Source: Aspidiotus rigidus (taxonomy: Eukaryota > Arthropoda > Insecta > Hemiptera > Diaspididae). From it: a stretch of DNA of 64,000 nucleotides. The translations under genes and the position numbers were made by a program. This document shows positions 24,090-34,565 of this stretch, piece after piece. The notes beneath the pieces were generated by a model. That model was not told the DNA's origin. It did not search any database and was given only the letters and a program-made list of their open reading frames with translations. The stretch spans positions 4,092,001 to 4,156,000 of the forward strand of contig JAVHKY010000013.1 of assembly GCA_035079385.1 (NCBI GenBank), in the 5' to 3' direction. Position 1 is the stretch's first letter; every line of letters begins with the position of its first letter.

Positions 24090-25170
24090 ATATTCAATGC
24101 TCTGCAATATTTTTGACACGATAATACACGTATCATAACTTTCAAAGCAACCCAGTCATGAAGGCGGGAAACTTGATAAAAATAAATTTTATTTTTGTTT
24201 TTTCCTAAAGATTCATTATTCAACCGTTGTCTCGTTCCTTTCTTAATTAAATTTCATTGTAAAAGTTCAAGGAACTTCAGACAGAAAGTTTTTCGATTGT
24301 TTAACGATAGACTCGTTCACTTCCACTCCTAATTGTGGCTGAGAGAAGGACTGAGAACATTGGCCTCGAATATTTATAATAACTTTTTGAGGACCGGATT
24401 GAGTAATTTAATTTAACAAATTTATTGGTGAGATTGTCTCAAATCACCAGTAAGTTTGATTCAACCTCGCTTAGGAACTTGCAAAAACCAGGAGCCTCTT
24501 TCTACTATACAAGCAGAAGGAATCATGGATTTAAAAAAGTTCTTAAGTTCGCAAATTGAAAAGTGGAGGTACATTTGAAAATTTCCCGTCCCAAGATCAC
24601 AATGGTAAATTACATGTGAGGAATGACTAGAAATAGAACTCCACCACTCTGGTCGGTCTCTGTTCGTACAAGGGAAACCTGTTCTATGTGGGTTTTTCGA
24701 AAAATTTGCTCTACGCCGTCTGGCGAAAACTGACCTAGGACGTCATCAGATCGTGACGTCACAAATGTTGTTTCTTTATTCCCTACATTGCTTCTTCTTT
24801 TATTGGAGCACAATGCGTGGCTCCGAGATAAAATTCTTACGACTCATTGAATGGGCTTCAAATATACGCTATTTGCCATCCTCATTTCGTGACCTCGAGT
24901 TTTGGAAAAATTCCAATTTTGCGGGCTTTGTAAGAGAATATTACGAGTTTTGCCAGCAAGGTTCTACACATACTATATATCAAATAGGTAGAGAATTTTA
25001 TGACCACCACAGTGTAGAGGAGCAGCGATCGAGTTTATCGCTTAAAAAAATACGATATTATTTTATTGATAGAGACTGAATGAAAGTGTAACTTTTATGA
25101 CAAATATAACAAAGAATTAATACTCGTGAATAAAAGCGGTAAATTGAAATACAGAAATTGAACCTTATTT
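24090..25170. other. Array spacer between copies 2 and 3
   Basis: This holds the 5' flank of copy 2 (to about 24,470), then sequence shared with the other spacers. One shared block contains CTGTTCTATGTGGG and GCCGTCTGGCGAAAA at 24,679-24,727. Another, downstream of each gene, contains GAATGGGCTTCAAATATAC at 24,849-24,867 and CTACACGGT-type sequence. A TGACGTCA lies at 24,754-24,761. The short frames here recur in the other spacers and are not genes. Confidence 0.5.
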
Positions 25171-25173
25171 CCT

Positions 25174-25942
25174 TCATATAGGTAGAAGATAGGCACCAAA
25201 GTGATTATAGCCTGAAACCATTCTATTACCTCTTCGGGGAATCCGAGGCATACAACCTACTAATCCACAAATATCCGAGGAAGGGTATCCCAAAGACGAA
25301 GGAAATTTTATTTGAGGATGTGATTTAAGCTTCTTTGCATTTAATAATAAAGAAACTTTACAGAGATGCACATTGCATTTGTTGGGTCTCGATGTTCTTC
25401 AAGCGTTCCTGGGTGAATGGGACTTGATGGCTCAGCAATTGATTCGAACTGAGGATTCGGAGGGAGCTCGACGTTTTTCACGGGCGCCCAGAAATGGTAT
25501 GTCGACCAGGACTTCTGAAGCGCTCGATCGATGCGACTGATCTGGGCTGAGAGCTTGGAGGAACCTCAACGTTATTCGTGTGAGTAGGACTCGGAGAGCG
25601 CGAGGAATTCGTAAGACCGTCTGGACTTCCAGGGCGGCCGGTATTTAAAATACGATTCGGGCTCTTACGACGCTCTAGTATATCAAAACGAATCGGTCTT
25701 TCCAGATGGATCGGATTGATATTTGCTGATTTCAGAACCTTGGGCGGCGGAGACTTCTCAGGACTTCCAGAGCGAACTGGGGTTCCGTACATCGATACCA
25801 CCTATATTAACGAGCATAAAAAAGAACTGTTAAACATTTTAAATCTGTGAAGATTTGATGACAACCCACAATTATAGGTATTTACCTGAACTAAAAATAT
25901 GATCGTGGTCAATAAAGAGAAAATAAATTTCTGTAGCAACAT
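25174..25942 (-). pseudogene. Secreted serine/proline-rich family, copy 3 (broken)
   Basis: Exon 1 (25,886-25,942) is intact (MLLQKFIFSLLTTIIFLVQ) and joins through an 84-bp intron to exon 2 at 25,801 (VVSMYGTPVRSGSPEKS). After about 107 codons the frame is broken. Compared with copy 4, about 13 bases are missing near 25,480, after the ISGR block, giving a TGA. Further on, an insert of about 36 bases near 25,345-25,380, flanked by repeated AAATGCA, adds another stop. The remaining tail is recognisable in other frames: SSPIHPGTLEEHRDP, then NAKKLKSHPQIKFPSSLGYP, then Cys-X14-Tyr. It could still make a truncated 126-residue secreted protein. Confidence 0.68.
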
Positions 25943-26900
25943 CTTTCGGTTTCTGATGATTCGAAACGTTATTCACGCGACAATACACGTATTGGTGTAT
26001 GAATAATTTTTTGCCTCATCATGGTTCCATCATAACTTTCAAAGCACCCCAGTCATAGAGACGAGAAATAACTTGATGAAAATAGATTGTATTTCGTTTT
26101 TTCCTATTCAACTGTTATTCTAATGTCTCGTTTTTTTTTGTAATTATTTCATTGTACAAGTTTTAGGAACTTCAGACAGAATGTTTTTCGATTGTTTGAC
26201 GGTCGATAGACTTGTCAACTTCCACTACTCTTAATTGTGGCTCAGAGATGGACTGAGAATATCTGCCCCGAATATTTATAATACCTTTTTGAGGACTGGA
26301 TTGAGTAATGTAATTTAACAATTCATTGGTAAAATTGTCTCAAATCACCAGTAAATTTGACTAAAAATTATTTCCAAATAGTTTAAGATGAGTTTTTTCT
26401 CAAAATTTTTCGTCAAATTTTTTAAACTAATTCAGCTCCATCCACTCTTGAAAAAATAAATAAATAAATAAATATCCGTACGCCTGTAGTATATTTCTCC
26501 AGTGCCAAGTTCTCACGAGGTACGAGCGGAGACTGCTTCGTTTCTTTTAGGCGTCCGGTGTCTAATGTTCGATGGGTAACCTTGACCTATTTTCTGTCCA
26601 AGTGATTTCAACCTTTTTTAGGCACTCAGGGAATCATGGATTTAAAGAAGTTTTGGACTCCGCAAATCGAAAAGTGGAGGGACATGTGAAAATTTTTGGT
26701 CCCAAGATCATAAAGGTAAATCACATAAGAGGAGTGATTAGAAAAAGTCTGATGGAACTCTACCCCTCTGGTCGGTCTCAGCTCTTCAGGGGGAACCTGT
26801 TCTGTGGTTCTTTTTTGTTTGGAAAAATTGCACTCCGCCATCCGGCGAAAACGTCTGACAACGTCATCTGATCGTGTCGTCGCAGGAAGGTCAAGGTCAC

Positions 26901-26914
26901 TGATGACGTCATCA
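26901..26914. promoter_or_regulatory. Perfect 14-bp CRE-type palindrome
   Basis: TGATGACGTCATCA contains the full CREB/ATF-type core TGACGTCA. It lies in the spacer about 960 bases upstream of copy 3, and the same 14-mer occurs at 29,627-29,640 upstream of copy 4. Binding is not shown by sequence alone. Confidence 0.45.
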
Positions 26915-26959
26915 GACGTTTCCACCCCGCTTCTTCTGATCCATGCAGTACACTAACAT

Positions 26960-28200
26960 TACAATAAGCCTATTCTAAGTCTAGGCCTCTTCTATACTAA
27001 CTCTATACTAGGTCTAAAATACCTATATATCCTAGCCTATGAAGTATTATACTAGCTTTACTCGTACACTAGTTTCCCCCAATTCGAAAATTTCTTCATT
27101 AAAAGGGAACCTGTTTGACTCAATGACAGTTTCCTTGCGTTCCTCGTTTAACTTCGTTAAGGAAGCCGTCGTTTTCCAATCAAGTTTCAGTTTCTTGTAA
27201 ATTAATATGTACTTATACGCTTCAGTGAAGCTCCTCTCTGTATCACTTTAGATCCTTCTCCTTTGGATTTTAATGACATGGCTTTACTTTGGCTTTTTGA
27301 TCGAGTAGTAGCGTTCTGCTACTCAAGATACAGATTCTACTGCTGTCAGTGAAATCGAGTTATGGGTGCGGACAATTTCTCACCGGTGACCGCCTTGGAC
27401 GCGAGAGGTCGCAAAACCTTACGAGAAAGGAGTTGAATTTGCATGTTTTTAATTTTAAGAAAATCAAGTATAGTATAGATTATTTTCCAAATGTTGCTTC
27501 TTTATTCCCCACATTGTTTCTTTTAACAGGGAACCTGTTTTATGGGGGGCTATTTGAGAAATCTGCCGTGCGCCGTCCGCCGTCCGCCGTCCAGCGAAAA
27601 ACTTAGAAAAATTTCGACCCTCGAGCCATATATGATAGGAGAGGGACTTAGAAAAATTTCGACTCTCGAGCCATATATGATAGGAGAGGGACTTAGAAAA
27701 ATTTCGACTCTCGAGCTATATATGATAGAAGGGGGACTTAGAAAAATATCGACTCTCGAGCCATATATGATAGGAGGGGGACTTAGAAAAATTTCGACTC
27801 TCGAGCTATATATGATAGAAGGGGGACTTGGAAAAAATTTCGAATCTCGAGCTATAGATGATAGGAGAGGGACTTAGAAAAATTTCGACTGTCGAGCTAT
27901 ATATGTTTTTCTAAATATTGGACTAAAATGTACAGCTCAGAGATAAAACTCTTACGATTCATTGAATGGGCTTCAAATATACACTATTTTGGAAAAATTT
28001 TAATTTTGCGAGCTTTGTAAGAGAATACTACAAGTTGTGCCAGCAAGGTTTTAATATATATGTATCAAACAGGCAGATAATTTTATGACCACTACCGTGT
28101 AGATGAGCAGCATTCGAGTTTACCTCTAAAAAAATACGATATTCATAGACAGAGACTGATTGAAAGTGTAATTTTTAAGACAGATAAAACAAAAAAAATT
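26960..28200. other. Array spacer between copies 3 and 4
   Basis: Much of this matches 29,680-30,350: the CTAGG/CTAG-rich block near 26,960-27,070, the stretch ending GAGTTATGGGTGCGGAC at 27,356-27,372, and the block after TTCTAAAT at 27,910. A segment of roughly 370 bases carrying the 45-bp minisatellite interrupts it and has no counterpart in the next spacer. No gene is supported. Confidence 0.55.
27599..27906. repeat. 45-bp minisatellite, about 7 units
   Basis: The unit starts GGACTTAGAAAAATTTCGAC and continues through TCTCGAGCCATATATGATAG to a GGAGAG end, 45 bases in all. Because 45 is a multiple of three, a frame stays open across the array and translates as a 15-residue repeat; this is not evidence of a gene. 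The same unit in opposite orientation forms the larger array at 43.4-44.1 kb. It is preceded at 27,579-27,593 by a small CGCCGTC tandem. Confidence 0.9.
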
Positions 28201-28243
28201 AATAAATAATTAAAAACGGCAAATTGAAATACAGAAATTAACC

Positions 28244-29104
28244 TCATTTCCTTCTAACAGGTGGAGGTAAAATACCATGGTAATTACAGGCGAAAAGCAT
28301 TTTTTTACGACGTGGAGGAGGTGGAGGCGAACAATCTACTAATCCAGAAAATTCCACGCGGGGGTAATATCCCAATGACGGAGGAAAGTTTGTTTGAGGA
28401 CGTGATTCAACCTTCTTTGCATTTACTGAATCTCGATGTTCTCCAAGTGTTCCGGGGTGGATGGGACTTGATGGTACAACAACTGAGTCAAACTGAGGCG
28501 TCGGAGGTAGCTCGACGTTTTTCGCGCGAGGAGGGCTTGAAGAGCGCCCAGAAATGGTAAGTCGACCGGGACTTTTGGGACGCTCGATCGACGGGACTAA
28601 TCCGGGTTGAGGGCTTAGAGGGATTTTCACGCGAGTAGGACTTGAAGAGCGCCCAGAAATGGTATGTCGATTAGGACTTTTGAAGCGCTCGGTCGTTGCA
28701 ACTGATCCGGGCTGAGGGCTTGGAGAGAATTCAAAGTTATTCGCGTGAGTAGGACTCGGAGGGCGCGAAGAATTCGTAAGACCACCTGGACTTCCAGGGC
28801 GGCTGGTATTCAAAATACGGTTCGAGCCGTTACGACGCTCTAGTATATCAGAACGAATTGGTCTTTCCAGCTGGATCGGATTGACATTTGCTGATTTCAG
28901 AACCTGAGACGGCGGAGATTTCTCAGGACTTCCAGAGCGAACTGGGGTTCCATAAATTGATATCACCTATATTAACGAGCATAAATAATTGTTAAACATT
29001 TCAAATCTGTGAATAATTGATGACAACCCACAATTATAGGCATTTACCTGAACTAGAAACATGATCGCAGCCATTAATGAGAAAACAAATTTCTGTAGCA
29101 ACAT
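28244..29104 (-). CDS. Secreted serine/proline-rich family, copy 4 (259 residues, longest)
   Basis: Exon 1 (29,048-29,104) encodes MLLQKFVFSLMAAIMFLVQ. The intron is 81 bp. Exon 2 (28,244-28,966) starts with a GTG codon read as Val (VISIYGTPVRSGSPEKS), because translation begins in exon 1. The body carries an internal duplication of about 35 residues: the block KSPNRHTISGRSSSPTR and the block KSPGRLTISGRSSSPPR. The conserved tail has SSPIHPGTLGEHRDSVNAKK, then NFPPSLGYYPRVEFSGLV. The Cys-X14-Cys module has a basic core (PRRKK), and the protein ends PPPVRRK. It is intact. No family is recognised; it is probably extracellular and disordered. Confidence 0.76.
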
Positions 29105-29554
29105 CTTTCGGCTTCTGCTGCTTCGAAACGTTATTCACGCGACAATACACGTATTGATGTATGAATAATTTTTTAGCTCATCATGGTTCCATCATAACTT
29201 TCAAAGCACCCCAGTCATAAAGACGAGAAATAACTTGATAAAAATAGATTTTATTTCGTTTTTTCCTATTCAACTGTTATTGTAATGTCTCGTTTTTTTC
29301 TTAATTATTTCATTGTACAAGTTTTAGGAACTTTCAGACAGAATGTTTTTCGATTGTTTAACGATAGACTCGTTAACTTTCACTCCTGATTGTGGTTGAG
29401 AGAAGAACTGAGAACATTGGCCCCAAATATTTATAATACCTTTTTGACAACCGGATTGAGTAATGTAATTTAACAATTTACTGGTAAAATAGTGTCAAAT
29501 CATCCGTAAATATATCTAAAAATTATTTCCAAATAGTTTAAGTCGAGTTTTTCA

Positions 29555-29640
29555 TGACGTCATCAGATCCTGACGTCACTGGGTAAATTCAAAAAAAATG
29601 ATGTCCCGAAAATAGGTCAAGGTTACTGATGACGTCATCA
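29555..29640. promoter_or_regulatory. Cluster of three TGACGTCA palindromes upstream of copy 4
   Basis: Full cores at 29,555-29,562, 29,571-29,578 and 29,630-29,637 (the last inside TGATGACGTCATCA, 29,627-29,640). They lie 450-540 bases upstream of the copy 4 start. They may be regulatory or may simply be carried by a repeat. Confidence 0.4.
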
Positions 29641-29679
29641 AGCGTTCCCACACCTCTTCTTCCGATCCATGCAGTGAAC

Positions 29680-30390
29680 TAATTTTATAATAGGCTTATT
29701 TTAAGTCTAGGACTCTTTTATACCAGCTTTATACTAGGTCTAGGCTACCTTTATACTAGTCTATTAAGTATCACACTAGCTTTATATTACGGAGCCCTGA
29801 AATAGTTTACTGGTACACTACTTGTACGCTAGTTTCCCCCGGAAGCCGTCGTTTTTCAATCAAGTTTCATTTTTTTGTAAATGAACTCATACGCTTCAGT
29901 AGAGCTTCTCTCTATATCACTTTAGGTCCTTATAGTTAGGATTTTAATGACACGGCTTTACTTTCGCTTTTTGATTGAGTAGCGTTCTGCTACTCAAGAT
30001 ACAGACTCTACAACCGTCAATGAAATCAAGTTATGGGTGCGGACCCCTACATTGCTTCTTCTTTTCTAAATTGGACCAAAATGTATGGTTCTGAGGTAAA
30101 ACTCTCACGATTCATTGAATGGGCTTCAAATATACACTATTTTGGAAAAAATTTAATCTTGCGAGCTTTGTAAGAGAATATTACAAGTTGTGCCAGCAAG
30201 GTTTCACCATATATCAAACAGGCAGACAATTTTATGACCACTACCGTGTAGAGGAGCAGCATTCGAGTTTGCCTCTAAGAAAAAAATACGATATTCATTG
30301 ATAGAGACTGATTGAAAATGTAATTTCTAAGACACGTAAAACAAAAAATTAATAATAAATAAAAACGTCAAATTGAAATCCAGAAATACA
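29680..30390. other. Array spacer between copies 4 and 5
   Basis: A duplicate of the previous spacer without the minisatellite insert: the CTAGG-rich block (29,695-29,780), the GAAATCAAGTTATGGGTGCG block (30,022-30,041), and the shared block that follows each gene (30,100-30,350). No gene is supported. Confidence 0.5.
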
Positions 30391-30393
30391 ACC

Positions 30394-30987
30394 TTATTTC
30401 CTTCTAACAGGATAAAAAGTAGGGTAATTACAGCCTAAGAGCATTCTTTTACGATGTAGGTAAGGTGGAGGCATACAATCTACTAATCCAGAAAATTCCA
30501 CGCCATGATAGTATCCCATCGACGGAGGAAAGTTTGTTTGAGGATATGATTCGAGCTTCTTTGAATTTATTTGATCTCGATGTTCTTCAAGTGTACCTGG
30601 ATGGATGGGACTTGATGGCTCAGCAACCTCAACGTTATTCGTGTGAGTAGGACTTGGAGAGCGCGCAGAACTTCCCGGGCGGCCGGTATTTAAAATACGA
30701 TTCGGGATCTTACGACGTTCTAGTCTATCAGAACGTTTTGGTCTTTCCAGCTGAATCGGATTGATATTTGCTGATTTCAGAACCTTGGGCGGCGGAGATT
30801 TCTCAGGACTTCCAGAACGAACTGGGATTCCGTAAATCGATACCATCTATATTAACGAGCATAAAAAAAAACTAATTAACATTTTAAATCTGTGAATAAT
30901 TGATGACAACCCACAATTATAGGTATTTACCTGAACTAGAAACATGATCGCCGTCATTAATGAGAAAATTAATTTCTGTAGCAACAT
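30394..30987 (-). CDS. Secreted serine/proline-rich family, copy 5 (169 residues, shortest open)
   Basis: Exon 1 (30,931-30,987) encodes MLLQKLIFSLMTAIMFLVQ. The intron is 84 bp. Exon 2 (30,394-30,846) opens MVSIYGIPVRSGSPEKS. The body has IQLERPKRS, ERRKIPNR and RSPSPTHTNNVEV, then joins directly to the tail block SSPIHPGTLEEHRDQINSKK. It therefore lacks the middle repeat section found in copy 4, which accounts for most of the length difference. The Cys-X14-Cys module (HRKRM in the middle) ends CNYPTFYPVRRK. It is intact. Confidence 0.75.
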
Positions 30988-30999
30988 CTTTCGGTTTCT

Positions 31000-32640
31000 G
31001 ATGCTTTGAAATGTTGTTCACGCGACAATACAGGTATTGGTGTATAAATAACTTTTCACTTGATTGTGGTTTTATCATAACTTTTGAAGCACCCCATCAG
31101 ACATAAAGGCGGGAAATAACTTGATACAAATAGAATCGTTTTTTCTTAATGATCCGATATTCAACTGCCATTGTAATGCGTGTTTCTTTGACGACTTGTT
31201 TTTCTGTTAATTATATTTTATTGTGAAAGTTGAAGGAATTTTCTTAAAATAGACTTATAACTTTTACAGCTCTTTATCGGTGGAAGGAGGACTGCAAACA
31301 CTTTTCTTGAATATCTAGAATATTCTGTTTCTGGGAACTGAACGGAGTGCTGTAATTCTGTTGTTCGATCGCAAAATGTATCAGATCATTCTAAAAACTG
31401 ACCTAAAATTATTTCAAAGTATGTAGTCTGAAGAGATGCAACCTTTTGCCGGAATTTTTCCTCAAGTTTTTTCACCTCTCTCATAAAAAAACCTGTAAAC
31501 TGAAATTTAGTTTAATTTTTCCAAGTCTCCTAATGACATTAAAGTCCAGACGTTTATCCACACGTTCACATGTTCATATTTCTTTACGCAAAAATGTTGC
31601 CAAGTCACTTATGGGCTCACGGTCTGAACATGAACAGCCCCATTTTCTCCTACAATGAGCGCTGGCTAAGCCGTTTCTTTAAGTAGTAAATCTATTCTAC
31701 GAAAAGTATCCTGCGTCCGACATATGATGTTCAATTTCTGTCTGGATTACCTTGACCTTTTCTCTGTCCAAATGACTTCAAACTATTCTGTCTCGCACAC
31801 AAACTCGTTTGAGCGTTCTGATATTGCCGATAAATTCTATTCCTGGATTTTACACGGCGAGTTGATCGGCTCAGTTACGTCAGCGTGTAACACGATGTTC
31901 AAAGTGAGCTTTTGTGAATAACTTTGTTACGGCTAACGCTTGCCTGTAGCTGGTATCTGACCTTAGTCCTTTGGATTACAAAGCCGAGGTCCTACCAATA
32001 CGCCACTGAGCCATAGTAAAGTAAAGAGATTTTATAAAATTTCCTGCCTCAAGTCATATGACAACATACAATAAGCGACTTGAAATTTGGCAAAATTTTC
32101 CTCCTTTGGTCGGTCTTTGTTCTCTTTCAATCGAGTTTCAGTTGTTGGTCAGTCAAGCTTCACTCTATTCCATACTTGGTCCTCCTATTTTTGGATTTAA
32201 ATGGCATTGCTTGGCGTTGACAATTTGGCTGAGTCATAGCATTCTTTCATGCAAGATACCGATTTTACTATTCCGTCTGCGAAAAGAAGTATTTTTGTTT
32301 CCTTATTCTTCACATTTCTTCCTCTTTTCTAAAAGGCTTCGGTTTATAATTCTGGAGAGCCTCAACGAAGACTAAGTGGCTTCAAATACTCACATCCCCG
32401 ATCTTCATTCCGTGACCTCGAGTCTTGTATGAGAATACTACACAATTTTTGCCATTATGAGCTTCGATAATGACAAATAGGCAGAAACTCTTATGACCTC
32501 CACCGTGTAGAAGAGTAGCATTTAAATTGACCACTAAAAGAAAAACGATTAATTGATAGTAACTGATTAAAAGTGTAATTTTTGAAGGTAGAACAAAAAA
32601 TACGGTTAATAAAAGAATATGATTGTTCTTAGAGAGAAAT
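31000..32640. other. Array spacer between copies 5 and 6
   Basis: The 5' flank of copy 5 runs to about 31,440. After that come sequence related to the earlier spacers (32,110-32,260 and 32,330-32,600) and a tRNA-like block at 31,940-32,014. Short plus-strand frames here have no motif. Confidence 0.45.
31940..32014 (-). repeat. tRNA-Thr-like sequence (SINE head or tRNA pseudogene)
   Basis: On the minus strand a box-A-like start (TGGCTCAGTGG) is followed by an anticodon-loop-like TTTGTAA, which would read TGT (Thr). A degenerate box B (GGTCAGATACC) comes next. The anticodon stem is only partly paired and the T-loop lacks TTCGA, so it is not a working tRNA. A tRNA-derived SINE head is the simplest reading. 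Confidence 0.42.
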
Positions 32641-32641
32641 C

Positions 32642-33413
32642 TCATATCCTTCTCCCTCTACCATGAGGCGGAAAATTAATACCAGGGTAATAACAGCCCA
32701 CGGGACTTCTGTTTCCTCCGTCAAAAGGGGGAAAAATACAACCTGGAAACCGATTGTAATCCGTGCCAGGGTAATATGGCACAGCTATCTGAGGAGAAAT
32801 TAATTCAGGACGTAATTCGAGGGTCCTTGGCTTTATCGGGTCTCGATCTACCGGCAGTTCAAGTGTCTTCGGGTAGATCGGACTTGGTGGTATCACGACT
32901 GATCCAGGCCGAGGACTCGGAGGAACCTCAACCTTTTTCGCGCGAGTAGGACTCGAAAAACGTGCACGAATCGTAAGACGACCTGGGCTTCTAGGGCGGT
33001 TACGATTTGGGCTCTTACGACGCTCTGGTATAACTGGTCTTTCCAGATGGATTGGATCGCCGTTTGCTGTTCTAGGTAGCCCAGATTTTTCAGGACTACC
33101 AAAGCGATGTGGGCTCGCGTGAATCGTTATCATCTACATTGATGAGTATACAAGAAAAGTATTGAAAATTTCATTACTGTAAATTGGGCTACTGTTCAAT
33201 GGAATAGGTAGCTCAACAAGTGTAATACATAGCTATTATGATCAGTACATATAGATGCCGCTCGGCAGTTTTTGTAAAAAGTATTAAATAAAAAAAAAAA
33301 AAAAAAAAATTACTGTAAATAATTTAGGAATCATCGCAATTATAGGTACCAACCTGAACAAGAAATATAGTCGCGATGATTAAAAAGAATACAACTTTAC
33401 AGAGCAGCAACAT
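32642..33413 (-). CDS. Secreted serine/proline-rich family, copy 6 (183 residues)
   Basis: Exon 1 (33,354-33,413) encodes the 20-residue leader MLLLCKVVFFLIIATIFLVQ. The donor is GTTGGT, weaker than in the other copies. The intron is 220 bp, longer than in the rest because of a poly-A-tailed insert; without insert and duplicated target it would be 84 bp, the family norm. Exon 2 (32,642-33,133) opens MITIHASPHRFGSPEKS and has IHLERPVIPERRKSPNR, SPGRLTI, RFSSPTR, VEVPPSPRP and VVIPPSPIYP. The tail is richer in Tyr/Pro (VPYYPGTDYNRFPG), with Cys-X14-Cys and a Gly/Arg-rich end (HGRGRRI). It is intact. Confidence 0.75.
33185..33308 (+). mobile_element. Short poly-A-tailed retroposed insert in the copy 6 intron
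   Basis: An insert of about 124 bases ending in a run of about 20 A is flanked by a perfect 12-bp target-site duplication, ATTACTGTAAAT, at 33,173-33,184 and 33,309-33,320. The insert carries ATTAAATAAA just before the tail, like an mRNA 3' end or a truncated LINE/SINE end. Its source is not identified. Confidence 0.85.
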
Positions 33414-33419
33414 CTTGAG

Positions 33420-34560
33420 ATTTTCAATGCTCTACGGTGTCATCAATGTATGCAATAATATTTGTACACATAATATCAGTATGTCAATAATGTTGCGCTT
33501 CATAATAGTTCCTTCGCAACTTTACAATCACCTCACACTTGTAGACGGAAAATAATTCTATAAAAATAAATAATATTGCCGTTTCTCCTAACGATCCAGT
33601 ATTCAGATATTCGGAAAATTATATTTAAGTCATTGCGGTGAATGTTTTTTTCGATGTTTCGTTTTCTTTCTTAATTGTACCCCATTGTAGAAATTTAAAG
33701 AACCAACTGTGAACAGAAAATTCCTTGAAATTTTTCCGAAAGGATTCGTTTCGACACTTAGATAATATATAAATTAAGTGAACAATATTTTTCGACCTTT
33801 CCGTTGATCAGAATTTTAATACGAAGTCAACCAATATTTCGAAATGACGCCCTTCTTCTTTACGGGTGGAAGTTTGTCGCTTGTTCAACGACAGATTGAT
33901 AACTTTCTTCTCACTGATGGAGAGTGTCATCAATGGACTAGGAAACAATTTCCATTAAAGACCAAAAGACATACATCAGGATTGACGTGTCATCTGAGCG
34001 TGACAACAACAGCCGGACTTTGGAAAATTTTGGCTGAAGAACAGAGGCTGGAAAAGACTATTCTATTAGAGGGACATATCGGAATTTCAAGTCCCAAGTT
34101 ATACACAAAAATGTCGCTCGAGAAAAGAGAAGGAGTAACATGATCCCTTTTTTGAGGGATTTGAAAAAATTTGAAATCACAAGCTATAAAGAGAACTTAC
34201 AAAACTTTTGACTGGGGAACAGAGGTTCAAAATACAGGGCTCTTGTAAGTATGGAATTTTGGAAGGCAGAATTGAGTTAGAATAAACACCATCAGTCATC
34301 TTCATTCCCTGATCTGGAGCGGAAGAAATCTTGATTTTAGATCCTAATACAAGAATATTACAGTATTCTAGTAAGGCTTGATTCTACCAAACAGCAGGCG
34401 CACATGCCTTTACTTGCGAGAAAACAGTATTCGAGTGTACATATAAAAGAAAAACAATTGGTAGATCATAATTGATTAAAAATATAATCTTCAATACCAA
34501 ACAAAAATATGGTTTATCGAAGTGTAGAATCGTTCTCAATAATAGAAACCTTATTCCCTT
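33420..34560. other. Array spacer between copies 6 and 7
   Basis: The 5' flank of copy 6 (to about 33,800), then diverged spacer sequence related to the other spacers. A 100-codon frame at 33,844-34,143 has no motif and overlaps spacer sequence shared with other units, so it is not called as a gene. Confidence 0.45.
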
Positions 34561-34565
34561 TTCGC

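Noticed and set aside
27542..27877. 111-codon frame with a repeated LRKISTLEPYMIGEG-type peptide
   Set aside because: Same minisatellite in the other orientation; no start context, splice signal or conserved flank.
33844..34143. 100-codon plus frame between copies 6 and 7
   Set aside because: Sequence overlaps diverged array-spacer repeats; the frame is not conserved in the corresponding spacers.
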